Source of the DNA: a virus
Length of the DNA: 35,862 bases
Virus record (IMG/VR): IMGVR_UViG_3300032282_002688
Coordinates: 1 to 35,862 of that record
Reading direction: 5' to 3' (one strand)
Below the pieces are notes generated by a model that worked only from the letters and a program-made list of their open reading frames with translations, ran no database searches and had not been told where the DNA came from. This document shows, piece after piece, positions 15,126 to 20,774 of this stretch. The position numbers and the translations under genes are program-made. Each line of letters opens with the position of its first letter. Positions within the stretch are counted from its first letter, which is position 1.

Positions 15126-15245
15126 TGTATGACCACCTTTCTTTTTAATGCGTTAGCAATTTGCTAACTTTTTGCTGACCTAGGTTATTTGCTTATCTTG
15201 TTAGATAAGGCTCACTAGGATTTGTATTTAATTGTTATAGTAGTA

Positions 15246-15274
15246 ATACTAGCAGACATTCCCCTAAAAGTCAA
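15246..15274 (-). promoter_or_regulatory. Leftward promoter
   Basis: Minus strand: TTGACT (15269-15274), 17-bp spacer, TAGTAT (15246-15251). Directs the operon beginning at 15125. Confidence 0.6.
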
Positions 15275-15295
15275 GCCCTATAGGGGGTGTTTCTG

Positions 15296-15311
15296 TGTGA
15301 TTTAGGTCACT
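15296..15311. promoter_or_regulatory. CRP/GlxR-like operator (one mismatch)
   Basis: TGTGA-TTTAGG-TCACT. It is just upstream of the leftward -35 at 15269-15274. Confidence 0.5.
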
Positions 15312-15398
15312 TATTTGCTATGCTCATCGAACAGATGTTCGCTTATTTGATAGGCTCATTGACCTTATTTATCTCTATTTAATTTTTCTTATACTAGT

Positions 15399-15427
15399 AT
15401 AATAACATAGTTAGTCTTAAAAGTCAA
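15399..15427 (-). promoter_or_regulatory. Second leftward promoter
   Basis: Minus strand: TTGACT (15422-15427), 17-bp spacer, TATTAT (15399-15404). No ORF follows before the first promoter, so it gives a longer leader or a small RNA. Confidence 0.5.
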
Positions 15428-15448
15428 GTCCTAGCACGGCGTGTCGTG

Positions 15449-15464
15449 TGTGATATGCATCACA
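15449..15464. promoter_or_regulatory. CRP/GlxR-like operator (perfect)
   Basis: TGTGA-TATGCA-TCACA. It follows a GGCGTGTC octamer at 15438-15445 and lies upstream of the second leftward promoter. Confidence 0.65.
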
Positions 15465-15466
15465 AG

Positions 15467-15556
15467 GCCCCGCCCCTATATACCCTATATGTGTATAGAT
15501 CACCCTATATACAGGCACCCCCTATACATACCCCCCTATATACACCCCCCCCATAT
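15467..15556. repeat. C-rich CCCCTATATAC imperfect direct repeats
   Basis: About five copies of CCC(C)TATA(T/C)A in 90 bp, very C-rich on one strand and with almost no G. It lies between two operators. It could be a protein-binding array or an easily melted, strand-asymmetric tract. Confidence 0.6.
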
Positions 15557-15567
15557 GGAGCGCCCTG

Positions 15568-15599
15568 TGTGGTGTACATCACATGTGTTCTACATCACA
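15568..15599. promoter_or_regulatory. Two abutting CRP/GlxR-like operators (one mismatch each)
   Basis: TGTGG-TGTACA-TCACA (15568-15583) runs directly into TGTGT-TCTACA-TCACA (15584-15599). They are centred about 86 and 70 bp upstream of the start predicted for the promoter at 15633-15654. Confidence 0.55.
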
Positions 15600-15632
15600 A
15601 TGTCTATAATGTCCGTTTTATACCCCCCTAAA

Positions 15633-15654
15633 TGTCAGACCCCCCTGCTATACT
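15633..15654 (+). promoter_or_regulatory. TGTCAG-class promoter
   Basis: TGTCAG (15633-15638), exactly 10 bp, TATACT (15649-15654). No TTGACA-like -35 is present. Drives the 15707 operon. Confidence 0.7.
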
Positions 15655-15706
15655 TACAGTATAAAGAAAGTTGAGAAAGGTTCTCAAACTTAGAAAGGAC
15701 AATAAA

Positions 15707-15910
15707 ATGTCAAATAGTATTTTCGGTCAAGGTTTCGCTACAGTTAGCGATTACCCAACAGGTTTAATGAATACCTGTCAGTGTGGTCAGGTTGTTTTAG
15801 CACCTGCTACAATTCACGAAATGTGTACACCAGAGGGTGATAAGTATGGTACAAAATGCTACCACCCTCGTTGTGGTCGTTCACTTCCAAATAGAAAGGA
15901 TGTCAAATAA
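15707..15910 (+). CDS. Small zinc-ribbon protein
   Basis: 67 residues from ATG 15707 (MSNSIFGQGFATVSDYPTGL) after GAAAGGA. Cys pairs TCQCGQ near 24-27 and a distal CYHPRCG near 54-59 suggest a zinc ribbon. First gene of a three-gene operon joined by TAATG and ATGA overlaps. Function unknown. Confidence 0.65.
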   Translation: MSNSIFGQGFATVSDYPTGLMNTCQCGQVVLAPATIHEMCTPEGDKYGTKCYHPRCGRSLPNRKDVK

Positions 15911-16086
15911 TGACTTCACTAATAACAGTGTGTAAAGAACACACACCAAATAAAATTGGTATTTCAGAATACCAAGATACACAATTCACTTTTTGTGAAA
16001 ATTGTGAAAATAACATTGAGCGTTGGTATGACGATACTGACCCTGAGCGTTTACCTATGTGGACAGATTGGAAAGTTTCTAAATGA
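15910..16086 (+). CDS. 58-residue Cys-containing protein
   Basis: MTSLITVCKEHTPNKIGISE and on, with FCENCEN near 29-32 and C8/H11 as possible zinc ligands. The ATG overlaps the previous stop (TAATG) and its own stop overlaps the next start. Function unknown. Confidence 0.6.
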   Translation: MTSLITVCKEHTPNKIGISEYQDTQFTFCENCENNIERWYDDTDPERLPMWTDWKVSK

Positions 16087-16181
16087 GTTTTTATCAAACC
16101 TTTTTTGAAAGTGGTAACGCACTATTCTGGTTCTCTATGATCTGTTTAATCAGTGGATTTTATTTATTCGTAAAAGAATAA
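16083..16181 (+). CDS. 32-residue single-span membrane micro-protein
   Basis: MSFYQTFFESGNALFWFSMI and on; residues 12-29 form a hydrophobic helix. Translationally coupled (overlap 4 nt). Ends its operon; function unknown. Confidence 0.5.
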   Translation: MSFYQTFFESGNALFWFSMICLISGFYLFVKE

Positions 16182-16212
16182 ATTTAATTCCCCTAAAAAA
16201 TGGAGCGCCCCC

Positions 16213-16232
16213 TGTGGATAACTTGTGGATAA
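16213..16232. promoter_or_regulatory. Two tandem DnaA-box-like sites
   Basis: TGTGGATAA at 16213-16221 and 16224-16232, the complement of the consensus TTATCCACA, spaced by 2 bp. Confidence 0.55.
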
Positions 16233-16236
16233 CTTA

Positions 16237-16252
16237 TGTGAGGTTTATCACA
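16237..16252. promoter_or_regulatory. CRP/GlxR-like operator (perfect)
   Basis: TGTGA-GGTTTA-TCACA, identical over all 16 bp to the site at 21643-21658. Centred about 74 bp upstream of the start predicted from the promoter at 16291-16312. A GACACGCC octamer lies between (16266-16273). Confidence 0.7.
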
Positions 16253-16290
16253 AAAATAGTTTTGCGACACGCCCGAAATACAGGTCAAAA

Positions 16291-16312
16291 TGTCAGTACC
16301 CCGTGCTATACT
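16291..16312 (+). promoter_or_regulatory. TGTCAG-class promoter
   Basis: TGTCAG (16291-16296), 10 bp, TATACT (16307-16312). No canonical -35. Confidence 0.7.
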
Positions 16313-16365
16313 TACTAGTATAAAGATTGAACAATAAGTAAATCTCTTAAAGAAAGGAAAACAAA

Positions 16366-16590
16366 ATGTTTTCACTAACCTATAAGGTAGAGCATAACTC
16401 TAACCCTAACTATCCTCTATCAAGAGAGTTTAGTACTACGACTCTAGTAGTACCTAGCGAAGTCTACGCTAACGAATACCTAGACTTAGTATCTCTAAGA
16501 GGTACTATCCTAGAAGTTTCTCTAACAGAGTTAGAAAACTACACACCTAGCAATCGTCAGGTGTACGCTACTAACAGAAGTTGGGAGTAA
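16366..16590 (+). CDS. Small hypothetical protein
   Basis: 74 residues (MFSLTYKVEHNSNPNYPLSR), beta-rich, with AAAGGA 8 nt before the ATG. First of six short genes (16366-17235) under one TGTCAG promoter. The pattern of an opening strand pair resembles other small genes here (17515, 19037). Function unknown. Confidence 0.6.
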   Translation: MFSLTYKVEHNSNPNYPLSREFSTTTLVVPSEVYANEYLDLVSLRGTILEVSLTELENYTPSNRQVYATNRSWE

Positions 16591-16595
16591 TACTA

Positions 16596-16718
16596 ATGAA
16601 AGATTTTGTAGAAAAATTAGAATTAGAAACCTACTGGGAAAGTCCAGCATTAGGAATTCACCCTGATTTAGCAAAAATGCTAGATGAGGCAATAAAGAAA
16701 GGTAGTTACTCTAAATGA
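16596..16718 (+). CDS. 40-residue helical micro-protein
   Basis: MKDFVEKLELETYWESPALG and on; acidic helix followed by a basic tail. Starts 6 nt after the previous stop with GGGAG upstream and overlaps the next ATG (ATGA). Function unknown. Confidence 0.5.
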   Translation: MKDFVEKLELETYWESPALGIHPDLAKMLDEAIKKGSYSK

Positions 16719-16837
16719 AATTAGATGAATACAAACAAATGGTAGAGGCTCAACGCCTTGCCTCATTAGGTAAAGGCTTAGAAGCCCTAATGAAATCAAA
16801 AGCAATTCAAGAAAAAATGAAAGAGGAAAATAAATGA
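16715..16837 (+). CDS. 40-residue charged helical micro-protein
   Basis: MKLDEYKQMVEAQRLASLGK and on, almost wholly charged helix. Coupled on both sides by 4-nt ATGA overlaps. Function unknown. Confidence 0.5.
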   Translation: MKLDEYKQMVEAQRLASLGKGLEALMKSKAIQEKMKEENK

Positions 16838-16998
16838 GTACCTATGTACCAATTAAATCAGTATGTGGTGCGACAAGCACTAGCATAGACATCTATGACT
16901 TAGAGTTAAACCCTCACGGAGTTATCTGTTGCGATAACTGTAAGTCAATTCTTTTATGCCGTAAGGCTTGGGATTTTTTATACAAGAAAGGTAAGTAA
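16834..16998 (+). CDS. 54-residue zinc-ribbon protein
   Basis: MSTYVPIKSVCGATSTSIDI and on. Cys at 11 and the cluster ICCDNCKSILLCRKAW (31-46) could bind zinc. The Ile-Asp-Tyr stretch and C-terminal WDFLYKK resemble small actinobacterial and phage Cys-pair proteins. Function unknown. Confidence 0.55.
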   Translation: MSTYVPIKSVCGATSTSIDIYDLELNPHGVICCDNCKSILLCRKAWDFLYKKGK

Positions 16999-17091
16999 AT
17001 GAAAACACTTAAAGAAAAATTAGATGAAAGCGCAAAAGCGTTAGAGCCAATTCTTTGGGAACTACTAGATGAGATTGAGGAGAATAAATAA
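16999..17091 (+). CDS. 30-residue helical micro-protein
   Basis: MKTLKEKLDESAKALEPILW and on, an amphipathic helix. The ATG directly follows the previous stop. The sequence GAGGAG inside its end provides the ribosome-binding site of the next gene. Function unknown. Confidence 0.45.
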   Translation: MKTLKEKLDESAKALEPILWELLDEIEENK

Positions 17092-17235
17092 ATGAAGAAA
17101 AATGTTTTAATCAGTTTTATAACTGAAGCAGATACAGATCTTCAAGCAGTTTTTAATTTAAATAAAGTTTTTGCTAAACTTAGTGAAAACGAATTAGAAA
17201 AATTTAATGCGTTTGAAGTTTTACCTGTTGAATAA
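17092..17235 (+). CDS. 47-residue hypothetical protein
   Basis: MKKNVLISFITEADTDLQAV and on, a strand-helix-helix layout. GAGGAG 9 nt upstream; the ATG directly follows the previous stop. Last gene before a strong terminator. Function unknown. Confidence 0.5.
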   Translation: MKKNVLISFITEADTDLQAVFNLNKVFAKLSENELEKFNAFEVLPVE

Positions 17236-17246
17236 ATAAAACCAAG

Positions 17247-17272
17247 ATCGCAGAATAAACTCTGCGATTTTT
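17247..17272 (+). terminator. Rho-independent terminator
   Basis: ATCGCAGA (17247-17254) pairs with TCTGCGAT (17261-17268), followed by TTTTT and then the GGGCGCCC palindrome at 17273-17280. Confidence 0.8.
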
Positions 17273-17282
17273 GGGCGCCCCG

Positions 17283-17298
17283 TGTGATGAGAATCACA
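17283..17298. promoter_or_regulatory. CRP/GlxR-like operator (perfect)
   Basis: TGTGA-TGAGAA-TCACA, 2 bp after the GGGCGCCC palindrome. Centred about 74 bp upstream of the start predicted from the 17330-17358 promoter, the same distance as at 16237. Confidence 0.7.
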
Positions 17299-17329
17299 TT
17301 CAAAATGTCCGATTTGTGCGTGTCTAAAC

Positions 17330-17358
17330 TTGACTTTTGGGGCTTGGCCTGCTATACT
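17330..17358 (+). promoter_or_regulatory. Canonical promoter upstream of tandem MSLSK mini-ORFs
   Basis: TTGACT (17330-17335), 17-bp spacer, TATACT (17353-17358). It lacks the TGTCAG box. The transcript would cross two 5-codon ORFs before reaching the 17515 gene. Confidence 0.6.
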
Positions 17359-17396
17359 TCTAGTATAAGAAAAATTAAATAAGGACAAATTGGCTA

Positions 17397-17449
17397 ATGA
17401 GCCTAAGCAAATAAGTGTGATACAAATCACAATGAGCCTTAGCAAATAA
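17397..17449 (+). other. Tandem 5-codon mini-ORFs (MSLSK-stop) flanking an operator
   Basis: ATGAGCCTAAGCAAATAA (17397-17414) and ATGAGCCTTAGCAAATAA (17432-17449) both encode Met-Ser-Leu-Ser-Lys. They differ at one silent base, with period 35 bp. AAGGA stands at 17381-17385. A CRP-like site lies exactly between them. They may be leader peptides or simply conserved DNA repeats; related minus-strand copies exist at 15.2-15.36 kb. Confidence 0.45.
17416..17431. promoter_or_regulatory. CRP/GlxR-like operator (perfect)
   Basis: TGTGA-TACAAA-TCACA between two direct repeats. Centred about 64 bp upstream of the start predicted for the promoter at 17460-17481. Confidence 0.7.
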
Positions 17450-17459
17450 GTAGCCAAAA

Positions 17460-17481
17460 TGTCAGCCCCTAATGGTAAGAT
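17460..17481 (+). promoter_or_regulatory. TGTCAG-class promoter
   Basis: TGTCAG (17460-17465), 10 bp, TAAGAT (17476-17481). No canonical -35. Shares the TAAGAT -10 variant with the promoter at 18626. Confidence 0.65.
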
Positions 17482-17514
17482 AGTCTTATCACTAAAACGA
17501 AAGGAAGTCTAAAA

Positions 17515-17712
17515 ATGACTTACACTGTAAAACTAGAAACCTTTAATGGTTCTGTAAAAAAAATCAGCCTGCCCTCTAAAGGTGCTGTTGCTCAATTCAT
17601 CTCAACTTATCCAACTCAATTACCTGTTGGCGTATCTGTAAAAATCGCTTGCGATACTCTTGGAATTAGTGGCACACTTCGTGGCACTTCAACACTTACC
17701 CTCTCAAACTAA
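17515..17712 (+). CDS. Small beta-rich hypothetical protein
   Basis: 65 residues (MTYTVKLETFNGSVKKISLP), a repeating strand pattern ending GTLRGTSTLTLSN. GAAAGGA 9 nt upstream. First of five genes 17515-18407. Function unknown. Confidence 0.6.
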   Translation: MTYTVKLETFNGSVKKISLPSKGAVAQFISTYPTQLPVGVSVKIACDTLGISGTLRGTSTLTLSN

Positions 17713-17729
17713 GAATAGGAAATAAATAA

Positions 17730-17936
17730 ATGGTAAAAGTAGAACACTCTCTAAAGTTTGTAACCGAGTTTGATGAAACTCATCCAGTAGGCAAGCAAGC
17801 CTTATCAATACCTCACTCAGATTTAATTGAAATGCTTGAAGGTATGCTAAAGGACCTTCTTGTTCCAGCACTTGTTCCAGTAATTGAGGACATAAATAAA
17901 AATGGCTCTTATGCAATTCTTAAGGTGGCTAAATAA
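17730..17936 (+). CDS. Small hypothetical protein
   Basis: 68 residues (MVKVEHSLKFVTEFDETHPV) with a central amphipathic helix (DLIEMLEGMLKDLLVPAL). TAGGAA precedes the ATG. The stop overlaps the next start (TAATG). Function unknown. Confidence 0.55.
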   Translation: MVKVEHSLKFVTEFDETHPVGKQALSIPHSDLIEMLEGMLKDLLVPALVPVIEDINKNGSYAILKVAK

Positions 17937-18058
17937 TGGGATACATTGAATTCGCTCGCATTGACAATAATGGAGTGGAGTGGGTAGGCTTAGAGTCTGC
18001 CACTCCCTCAGAATTACTAGATTTTGAAATTGCTCTATTTCAGGAAGGTGCTATCTAA
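17936..18058 (+). CDS. 40-residue hypothetical protein
   Basis: MGYIEFARIDNNGVEWVGLE and on: two strands then an acidic helix. TAATG overlaps at both ends, so it lies in a chain of coupled genes. Function unknown. Confidence 0.5.
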   Translation: MGYIEFARIDNNGVEWVGLESATPSELLDFEIALFQEGAI

Positions 18059-18258
18059 TGATGACACGAAAAGACTATGTCGCTACTGCTGAAATTCTTA
18101 GCAACTATTTTGCTACCTCTGTTTTTGATGAGCAAGGAGAAATGCTATTCGCTGATTTAGTAGATGAATTTTCTCTAATGTTTGAAACAGATAACCCAAG
18201 ATTTGACGCAACCAAGTTTGCTATTGCTTGCTATAAAGAATTGGAGATGTCTAAATGA
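18058..18258 (+). CDS. Small helical hypothetical protein
   Basis: 66 residues (MMTRKDYVATAEILSNYFAT). A mixed-charge helical protein of the DFDATKFAIACYKEL type, seen widely in small actinophage ORFs as recalled. The start overlaps the previous stop. Function unknown. Confidence 0.55.
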   Translation: MMTRKDYVATAEILSNYFATSVFDEQGEMLFADLVDEFSLMFETDNPRFDATKFAIACYKELEMSK

Positions 18259-18407
18259 AATTAGATAATGGAACACTAATCGCAATTATAATTGCTTTAA
18301 CTGGATCTCTTGGAATGATGATTGCTTTTTGGCAACGCAACATCCAATTAGAAAAAGAAATTCGCAGACTACAAGTTGCTTTGCGAACTGAACGACTTCT
18401 AAAATAA
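18255..18407 (+). CDS. Single-span membrane protein with charged helix
   Basis: 50 residues: membrane helix at about 8-25 (LIAIIIALTGSLGMMIAF), then a basic helix with heptad spacing (LEKEIRRLQVALR). The topology is similar to the 11489 gene. Coupled by a 4-nt overlap. Might be a second holin-like or membrane anchor. Confidence 0.5.
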   Translation: MKLDNGTLIAIIIALTGSLGMMIAFWQRNIQLEKEIRRLQVALRTERLLK

Positions 18408-18419
18408 AATAAAAATCCT

Positions 18420-18450
18420 GAGCAAGATTTAAAACTGCTCCCAATTTTTT
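18420..18450 (+). terminator. CTGAGCA-type stem-loop with T-run
   Basis: GAGCA (18420-18424) pairs with TGCTC (18436-18440), followed by CCAATTTTTT and the GGGCGCCC palindrome (18451-18458). The stem sequence recurs in five other places (22020, 22555, 22708, 23236, 24456); only this copy has a clear T-run. Confidence 0.55.
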
Positions 18451-18479
18451 GGGCGCCCCGTTCGGGCGTGTCGCCACGC

Positions 18480-18495
18480 TGTGAGATTTATCACA
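18480..18495. promoter_or_regulatory. CRP/GlxR-like operator (perfect)
   Basis: TGTGA-GATTTA-TCACA, after a GGCGTGTC octamer (18465-18472). It lies about 160 bp upstream of the start of the 18626 promoter. Confidence 0.65.
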
Positions 18496-18625
18496 TAGGC
18501 TGAGCGTCTTAATATTTGAGATTACTGGCTAGTAGGTTGATATTTTATGTCTAATAGGCTAGACTTACAGAGTAAGAAAATAAATAAAAGAAAGTCTATT
18601 TGCTTACGGCGTGTCTAACCGAAAA

Positions 18626-18647
18626 TGTCAGCCACCCGTGATAAGAT
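18626..18647 (+). promoter_or_regulatory. TGTCAG-class promoter
   Basis: TGTCAG (18626-18631), 10 bp, TAAGAT (18642-18647). GGCGTGTC at 18608-18615 lies just upstream; no canonical -35. Confidence 0.65.
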
Positions 18648-18679
18648 AGAATTATCAACAAAAAGAAAGAGGTTGGCAA

Positions 18680-18883
18680 ATGTCAGCAAATGTCTATACA
18701 ATAGAACACCTACTCGTAGGAACACCTTATCGTTCACGCACTTTAACAGGCGAAATAATCTCAGCAGAGATACACCCTAAAGCAGTTTGGTATCAAGGTT
18801 GCGAGAGTTATCTTGTAGAGGTAAGACCTAGTAATTTCGGTAAAATAGTTTGCCGTACAGTAGCAGTAAAGGTAGAAAATTAA
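18680..18883 (+). CDS. Small beta-rich hypothetical protein
   Basis: 67 residues (MSANVYTIEHLLVGTPYRSR), with AAAGAGG 7 nt upstream. Predicted small beta barrel (TLTGEIISAEI, SYLVEVRP, IVCRTVAVKVEN). Heads an eight-gene chain 18680-20236. Function unknown. Confidence 0.6.
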   Translation: MSANVYTIEHLLVGTPYRSRTLTGEIISAEIHPKAVWYQGCESYLVEVRPSNFGKIVCRTVAVKVEN

Positions 18884-18884
18884 A

Positions 18885-19037
18885 ATGGGAGTAATGAAAG
18901 AATTACACTTAGAAATAACTACTTGCGAACTATGCTATGGAACAGGGTGGCTACACTTTGGAAATAGTTTAGACTATGATACAGAGTCTTGCGATTGTAA
19001 CCCCCACCAATTATTTATCACTAAGGAGAATTACTAA
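18885..19037 (+). CDS. 50-residue zinc-finger-like protein
   Basis: MGVMKELHLEITTCELCYGT and on. The C-x2-C-x-G-x-G-type motif CELCYGTGWL recalls a DnaJ-type zinc finger half; the second pair is CDC at 36-38. The stop overlaps the next ATG. Function unknown. Confidence 0.6.
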   Translation: MGVMKELHLEITTCELCYGTGWLHFGNSLDYDTESCDCNPHQLFITKENY

Positions 19038-19255
19038 TGAATGAATACTTATACTCAGTAACTAGCACTAACGATAGTGCCACTAGCCCTAATTGGGTTG
19101 GACGCTATTCTAATGCCCTTGACGCAGTAAATGTCTTTAATAGTTTTATTGACTATGGTGACGCTAAAGAATACAGGGTAGTTAATTTATCTGAACCTTC
19201 AGGTAAGTTACACACAAAAACTTTCTACACAACAGGAATGGTGGTAACACGATAA
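19037..19255 (+). CDS. Small hypothetical protein
   Basis: 72 residues (MNEYLYSVTSTNDSATSPNW), with a helix-strand WVGRYSNALDAVNVF pattern. GGAG lies in the previous gene's end (AAGGAGAATTAC). TAATG overlap at both ends. Function unknown. Confidence 0.55.
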   Translation: MNEYLYSVTSTNDSATSPNWVGRYSNALDAVNVFNSFIDYGDAKEYRVVNLSEPSGKLHTKTFYTTGMVVTR

Positions 19256-19383
19256 TGGCACTATATGAATTTACTACTTTCATAACTATCGAAGCAGACA
19301 GCGAAGAAGATGCCGTCCGTTGGTTCGACTATAAAACAGAAGATTTAGAAACATATGTCGCAGATATAGAGGAGAAAATATAA
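19255..19383 (+). CDS. 42-residue acidic hypothetical protein
   Basis: MALYEFTTFITIEADSEEDA and on: an opening strand followed by an acidic helix, in the style of the 17092 and 19807 proteins, which also open with a strand and then D/E-rich EAD or ETND. Coupled by TAATG at both ends. Function unknown. Confidence 0.5.
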   Translation: MALYEFTTFITIEADSEEDAVRWFDYKTEDLETYVADIEEKI

Positions 19384-19670
19384 TGGGATCAGTAACAGCA
19401 ATTGGATTAGCAGATAGCGTCCTAGACTTAGAAACACAATTAGCCTATCACTTACAGGGTAATCACTATCCACCTGTCCCACTATCTATGGTTAAGCCTT
19501 GTATTGACGCTATTGACGCTTACTATGATGAGGACTACAATAGATTTATTGCTATGCCTGAAGGCGTATTCTATAAGGGTATGAGCCACGCACCTGCCCA
19601 CGCTATCGTAGACCAGCACCACCTATCTTGGTTTATTGACCCAGTAGATGACTATGAGGATGAGGACTAA
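19383..19670 (+). CDS. Small acidic hypothetical protein
   Basis: 95 residues (MGSVTAIGLADSVLDLETQL); Tyr/His/Asp-rich centre (AYYDEDYNRF, GMSHAPAHAIVDQHH) and an acidic tail. GAGGAG precedes the ATG inside the previous gene. Family not recognised. Confidence 0.55.
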   Translation: MGSVTAIGLADSVLDLETQLAYHLQGNHYPPVPLSMVKPCIDAIDAYYDEDYNRFIAMPEGVFYKGMSHAPAHAIVDQHHLSWFIDPVDDYEDED

Positions 19671-19807
19671 TGATGACTTTAGCCCCCATAGATAAATGCC
19701 CTTGCGTTAAGCACGATTGTAAGAATCAAGATGATTACACAAAAATGGAAGACACTTGCGAAGAGTGTTTTATGGATTGCGTAGAAATAGATGAGGATAA
19801 CGAATAA
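19670..19807 (+). CDS. 45-residue Cys-rich protein
   Basis: MMTLAPIDKCPCVKHDCKNQ and on, with C10, C12, C17 and CEECFMDC near 30-37: seven Cys in 45 residues, probably two metal sites. TAATG overlaps at both ends. Function unknown. Confidence 0.55.
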   Translation: MMTLAPIDKCPCVKHDCKNQDDYTKMEDTCEECFMDCVEIDEDNE

Positions 19808-20001
19808 TGAGCAAAACCTATAAATTAACTATGACTCACGAGTTTTATATTGAAACTAATGACATTGAGGAAGTGGTACGCAATTACCAATTCCCTGATT
19901 TTTCTGATTGCGAGTCTATTGTAGGCGAGCCAGAATACCTAATGGGTGGCAACGAATGGGCAGAGATGTCGCAAGAAGAACTGGAGATTCTAAATGTCTG
20001 A
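19807..20001 (+). CDS. Small hypothetical protein
   Basis: 64 residues (MSKTYKLTMTHEFYIETNDI), an opening beta strand then an acidic helical region. It overlaps the next gene by 8 nt. Function unknown. Confidence 0.5.
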   Translation: MSKTYKLTMTHEFYIETNDIEEVVRNYQFPDFSDCESIVGEPEYLMGGNEWAEMSQEELEILNV

Positions 20002-20236
20002 TACAATAACTGAGATGAAACTTATACACGCTGATAATTTACAGCCAGATCAATTAATGCTTGGTGATTTAATCAAGATAGGGGATGACATTGTTGAAAT
20101 TCTTTTTATTGAAAGTGATTCCACTGGCGATAACTATGATGTACAAACAGAAAATGAGTTTGGTGAAAGAGAAGTAGTACAGTATAGTTACACTGATTCA
20201 ATTCCGTTGTATGTTTTTATTGATGACGATGATTAA
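19994..20236 (+). CDS. Small acidic beta-rich protein
   Basis: 80 residues (MSDTITEMKLIHADNLQPDQ). LMLGDLIKIGDDIVEILFIE suggests an SH3-like or Hfq-like small barrel, ending in poly-Asp. Last gene of the chain. Function unknown. Confidence 0.5.
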   Translation: MSDTITEMKLIHADNLQPDQLMLGDLIKIGDDIVEILFIESDSTGDNYDVQTENEFGEREVVQYSYTDSIPLYVFIDDDD

Positions 20237-20292
20237 TAAATAAATTCCCTGAAAAAATGGGGCGCCCCGTTCGGGCGTGTCTGTTGATAACC

Positions 20293-20312
20293 TGTGGATA
20301 ACTTGTGGATAC
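20293..20312. promoter_or_regulatory. Tandem DnaA-box-like sites
   Basis: TGTGGATAA (20293-20301) and TGTGGATAC (20304-20312), with a one-mismatch TGTTGATAA at 20282-20290. The spacing matches the pair at 16213-16232. The palindrome GGGCGCCC (20260-20267) and octamer GGCGTGTC (20274-20281) lie just upstream. Confidence 0.5.
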
Positions 20313-20389
20313 TCACCAGTAACCTATATAAAATATCTTTAAGAAGATCATTTTTATTTCCCCGAATTTTGAACGGGCAAAAATTTTTT

Positions 20390-20405
20390 TGTGATTTTAA
20401 TCACA
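20390..20405. promoter_or_regulatory. CRP/GlxR-like operator (perfect)
   Basis: TGTGA-TTTTAA-TCACA, centred about 54 bp upstream of the leaderless start at 20452. Confidence 0.65.
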
Positions 20406-20415
20406 CGATTCAGAT

Positions 20416-20445
20416 TTGACATTTTTATCAGATGTGTGTTAGTAT
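20416..20445 (+). promoter_or_regulatory. Leaderless promoter
   Basis: TTGACA (20416-20421), 18-bp spacer, TAGTAT (20440-20445), then 6 nt to ATG 20452. It has ATCAG in the spacer but no exact TGTCAG. Confidence 0.65.
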
Positions 20446-20451
20446 TGCTAT

Positions 20452-20601
20452 ATGAAGAAAACAAATGAGGAATTACGCAGGCTTATGGAACTACGCCGTA
20501 GCAACGCTGCCTCTGCCGTGCCTTCAAAGAAAGCCTACAACCGTAGGAAATGTCAGTCTGAACTGCTACAATTAAAGAAATACAAAGGAGACCCTCTATG
20601 A
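20452..20601 (+). CDS. 49-residue basic protein
   Basis: MKKTNEELRRLMELRRSNAA and on; strongly basic helix (YNRRKCQSELLQLKKYK), a possible nucleic-acid binder. Leaderless start; coupled to the next gene by a 4-nt overlap. Function unknown. Confidence 0.6.
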   Translation: MKKTNEELRRLMELRRSNAASAVPSKKAYNRRKCQSELLQLKKYKGDPL

Positions 20602-20774
20602 CCTACGAAAACGATGAAATACTAGATGAGTATTACTCAACTGTATGCCCTACCTGTAAAGAAAACTCTGTAGATGAGTATGAAGATAAGTGTACTCATT
20701 GCTTGCTAGAAGAAATGTCATATACATATAATGAAGACATTGCTCTAGAAATGAGTCTCGGACTTGACTACTAA
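20598..20774 (+). CDS. 58-residue zinc-ribbon protein
   Basis: MTYENDEILDEYYSTVCPTC and on. CPTC at 17-20 and CTHC at 32-35 form a classical C4 zinc ribbon; the flanks are acidic. AAAGGAG 9 nt before the ATG. Overlaps the GP88-like gene by 11 nt. Confidence 0.65.
   Translation: MTYENDEILDEYYSTVCPTCKENSVDEYEDKCTHCLLEEMSYTYNEDIALEMSLGLDY

Larger units (their letters stand above)
15126..15706. promoter_or_regulatory. Divergent control region, no gene
   Basis: About 580 bp with no convincing ORF. It holds two leftward promoters, one rightward TGTCAG promoter, four CRP-like sites, one GGCGTGTC octamer, one GAGCGCCC motif, a C-rich CCCCTATATAC repeat array, and three minus-strand copies of a TGAGC..(A)GCAAATAAG repeat (about 15183-15215, 15304-15325, 15336-15357). 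It separates leftward and rightward small-gene clusters, like an early control region. Confidence 0.7.

Noticed and set aside
15441-15674. Two overlapping plus-strand frames across the C-rich repeat
   Set aside because: They consist of translated CCCCTATATAC repeats (Pro/Tyr/His), include operator and promoter sequence, and have no ribosome-binding site.
16193-17457. Minus-strand frames at 16193-16375 and 17221-17457
   Set aside because: They run antisense through operators and promoters of the rightward operons and have no start signals.
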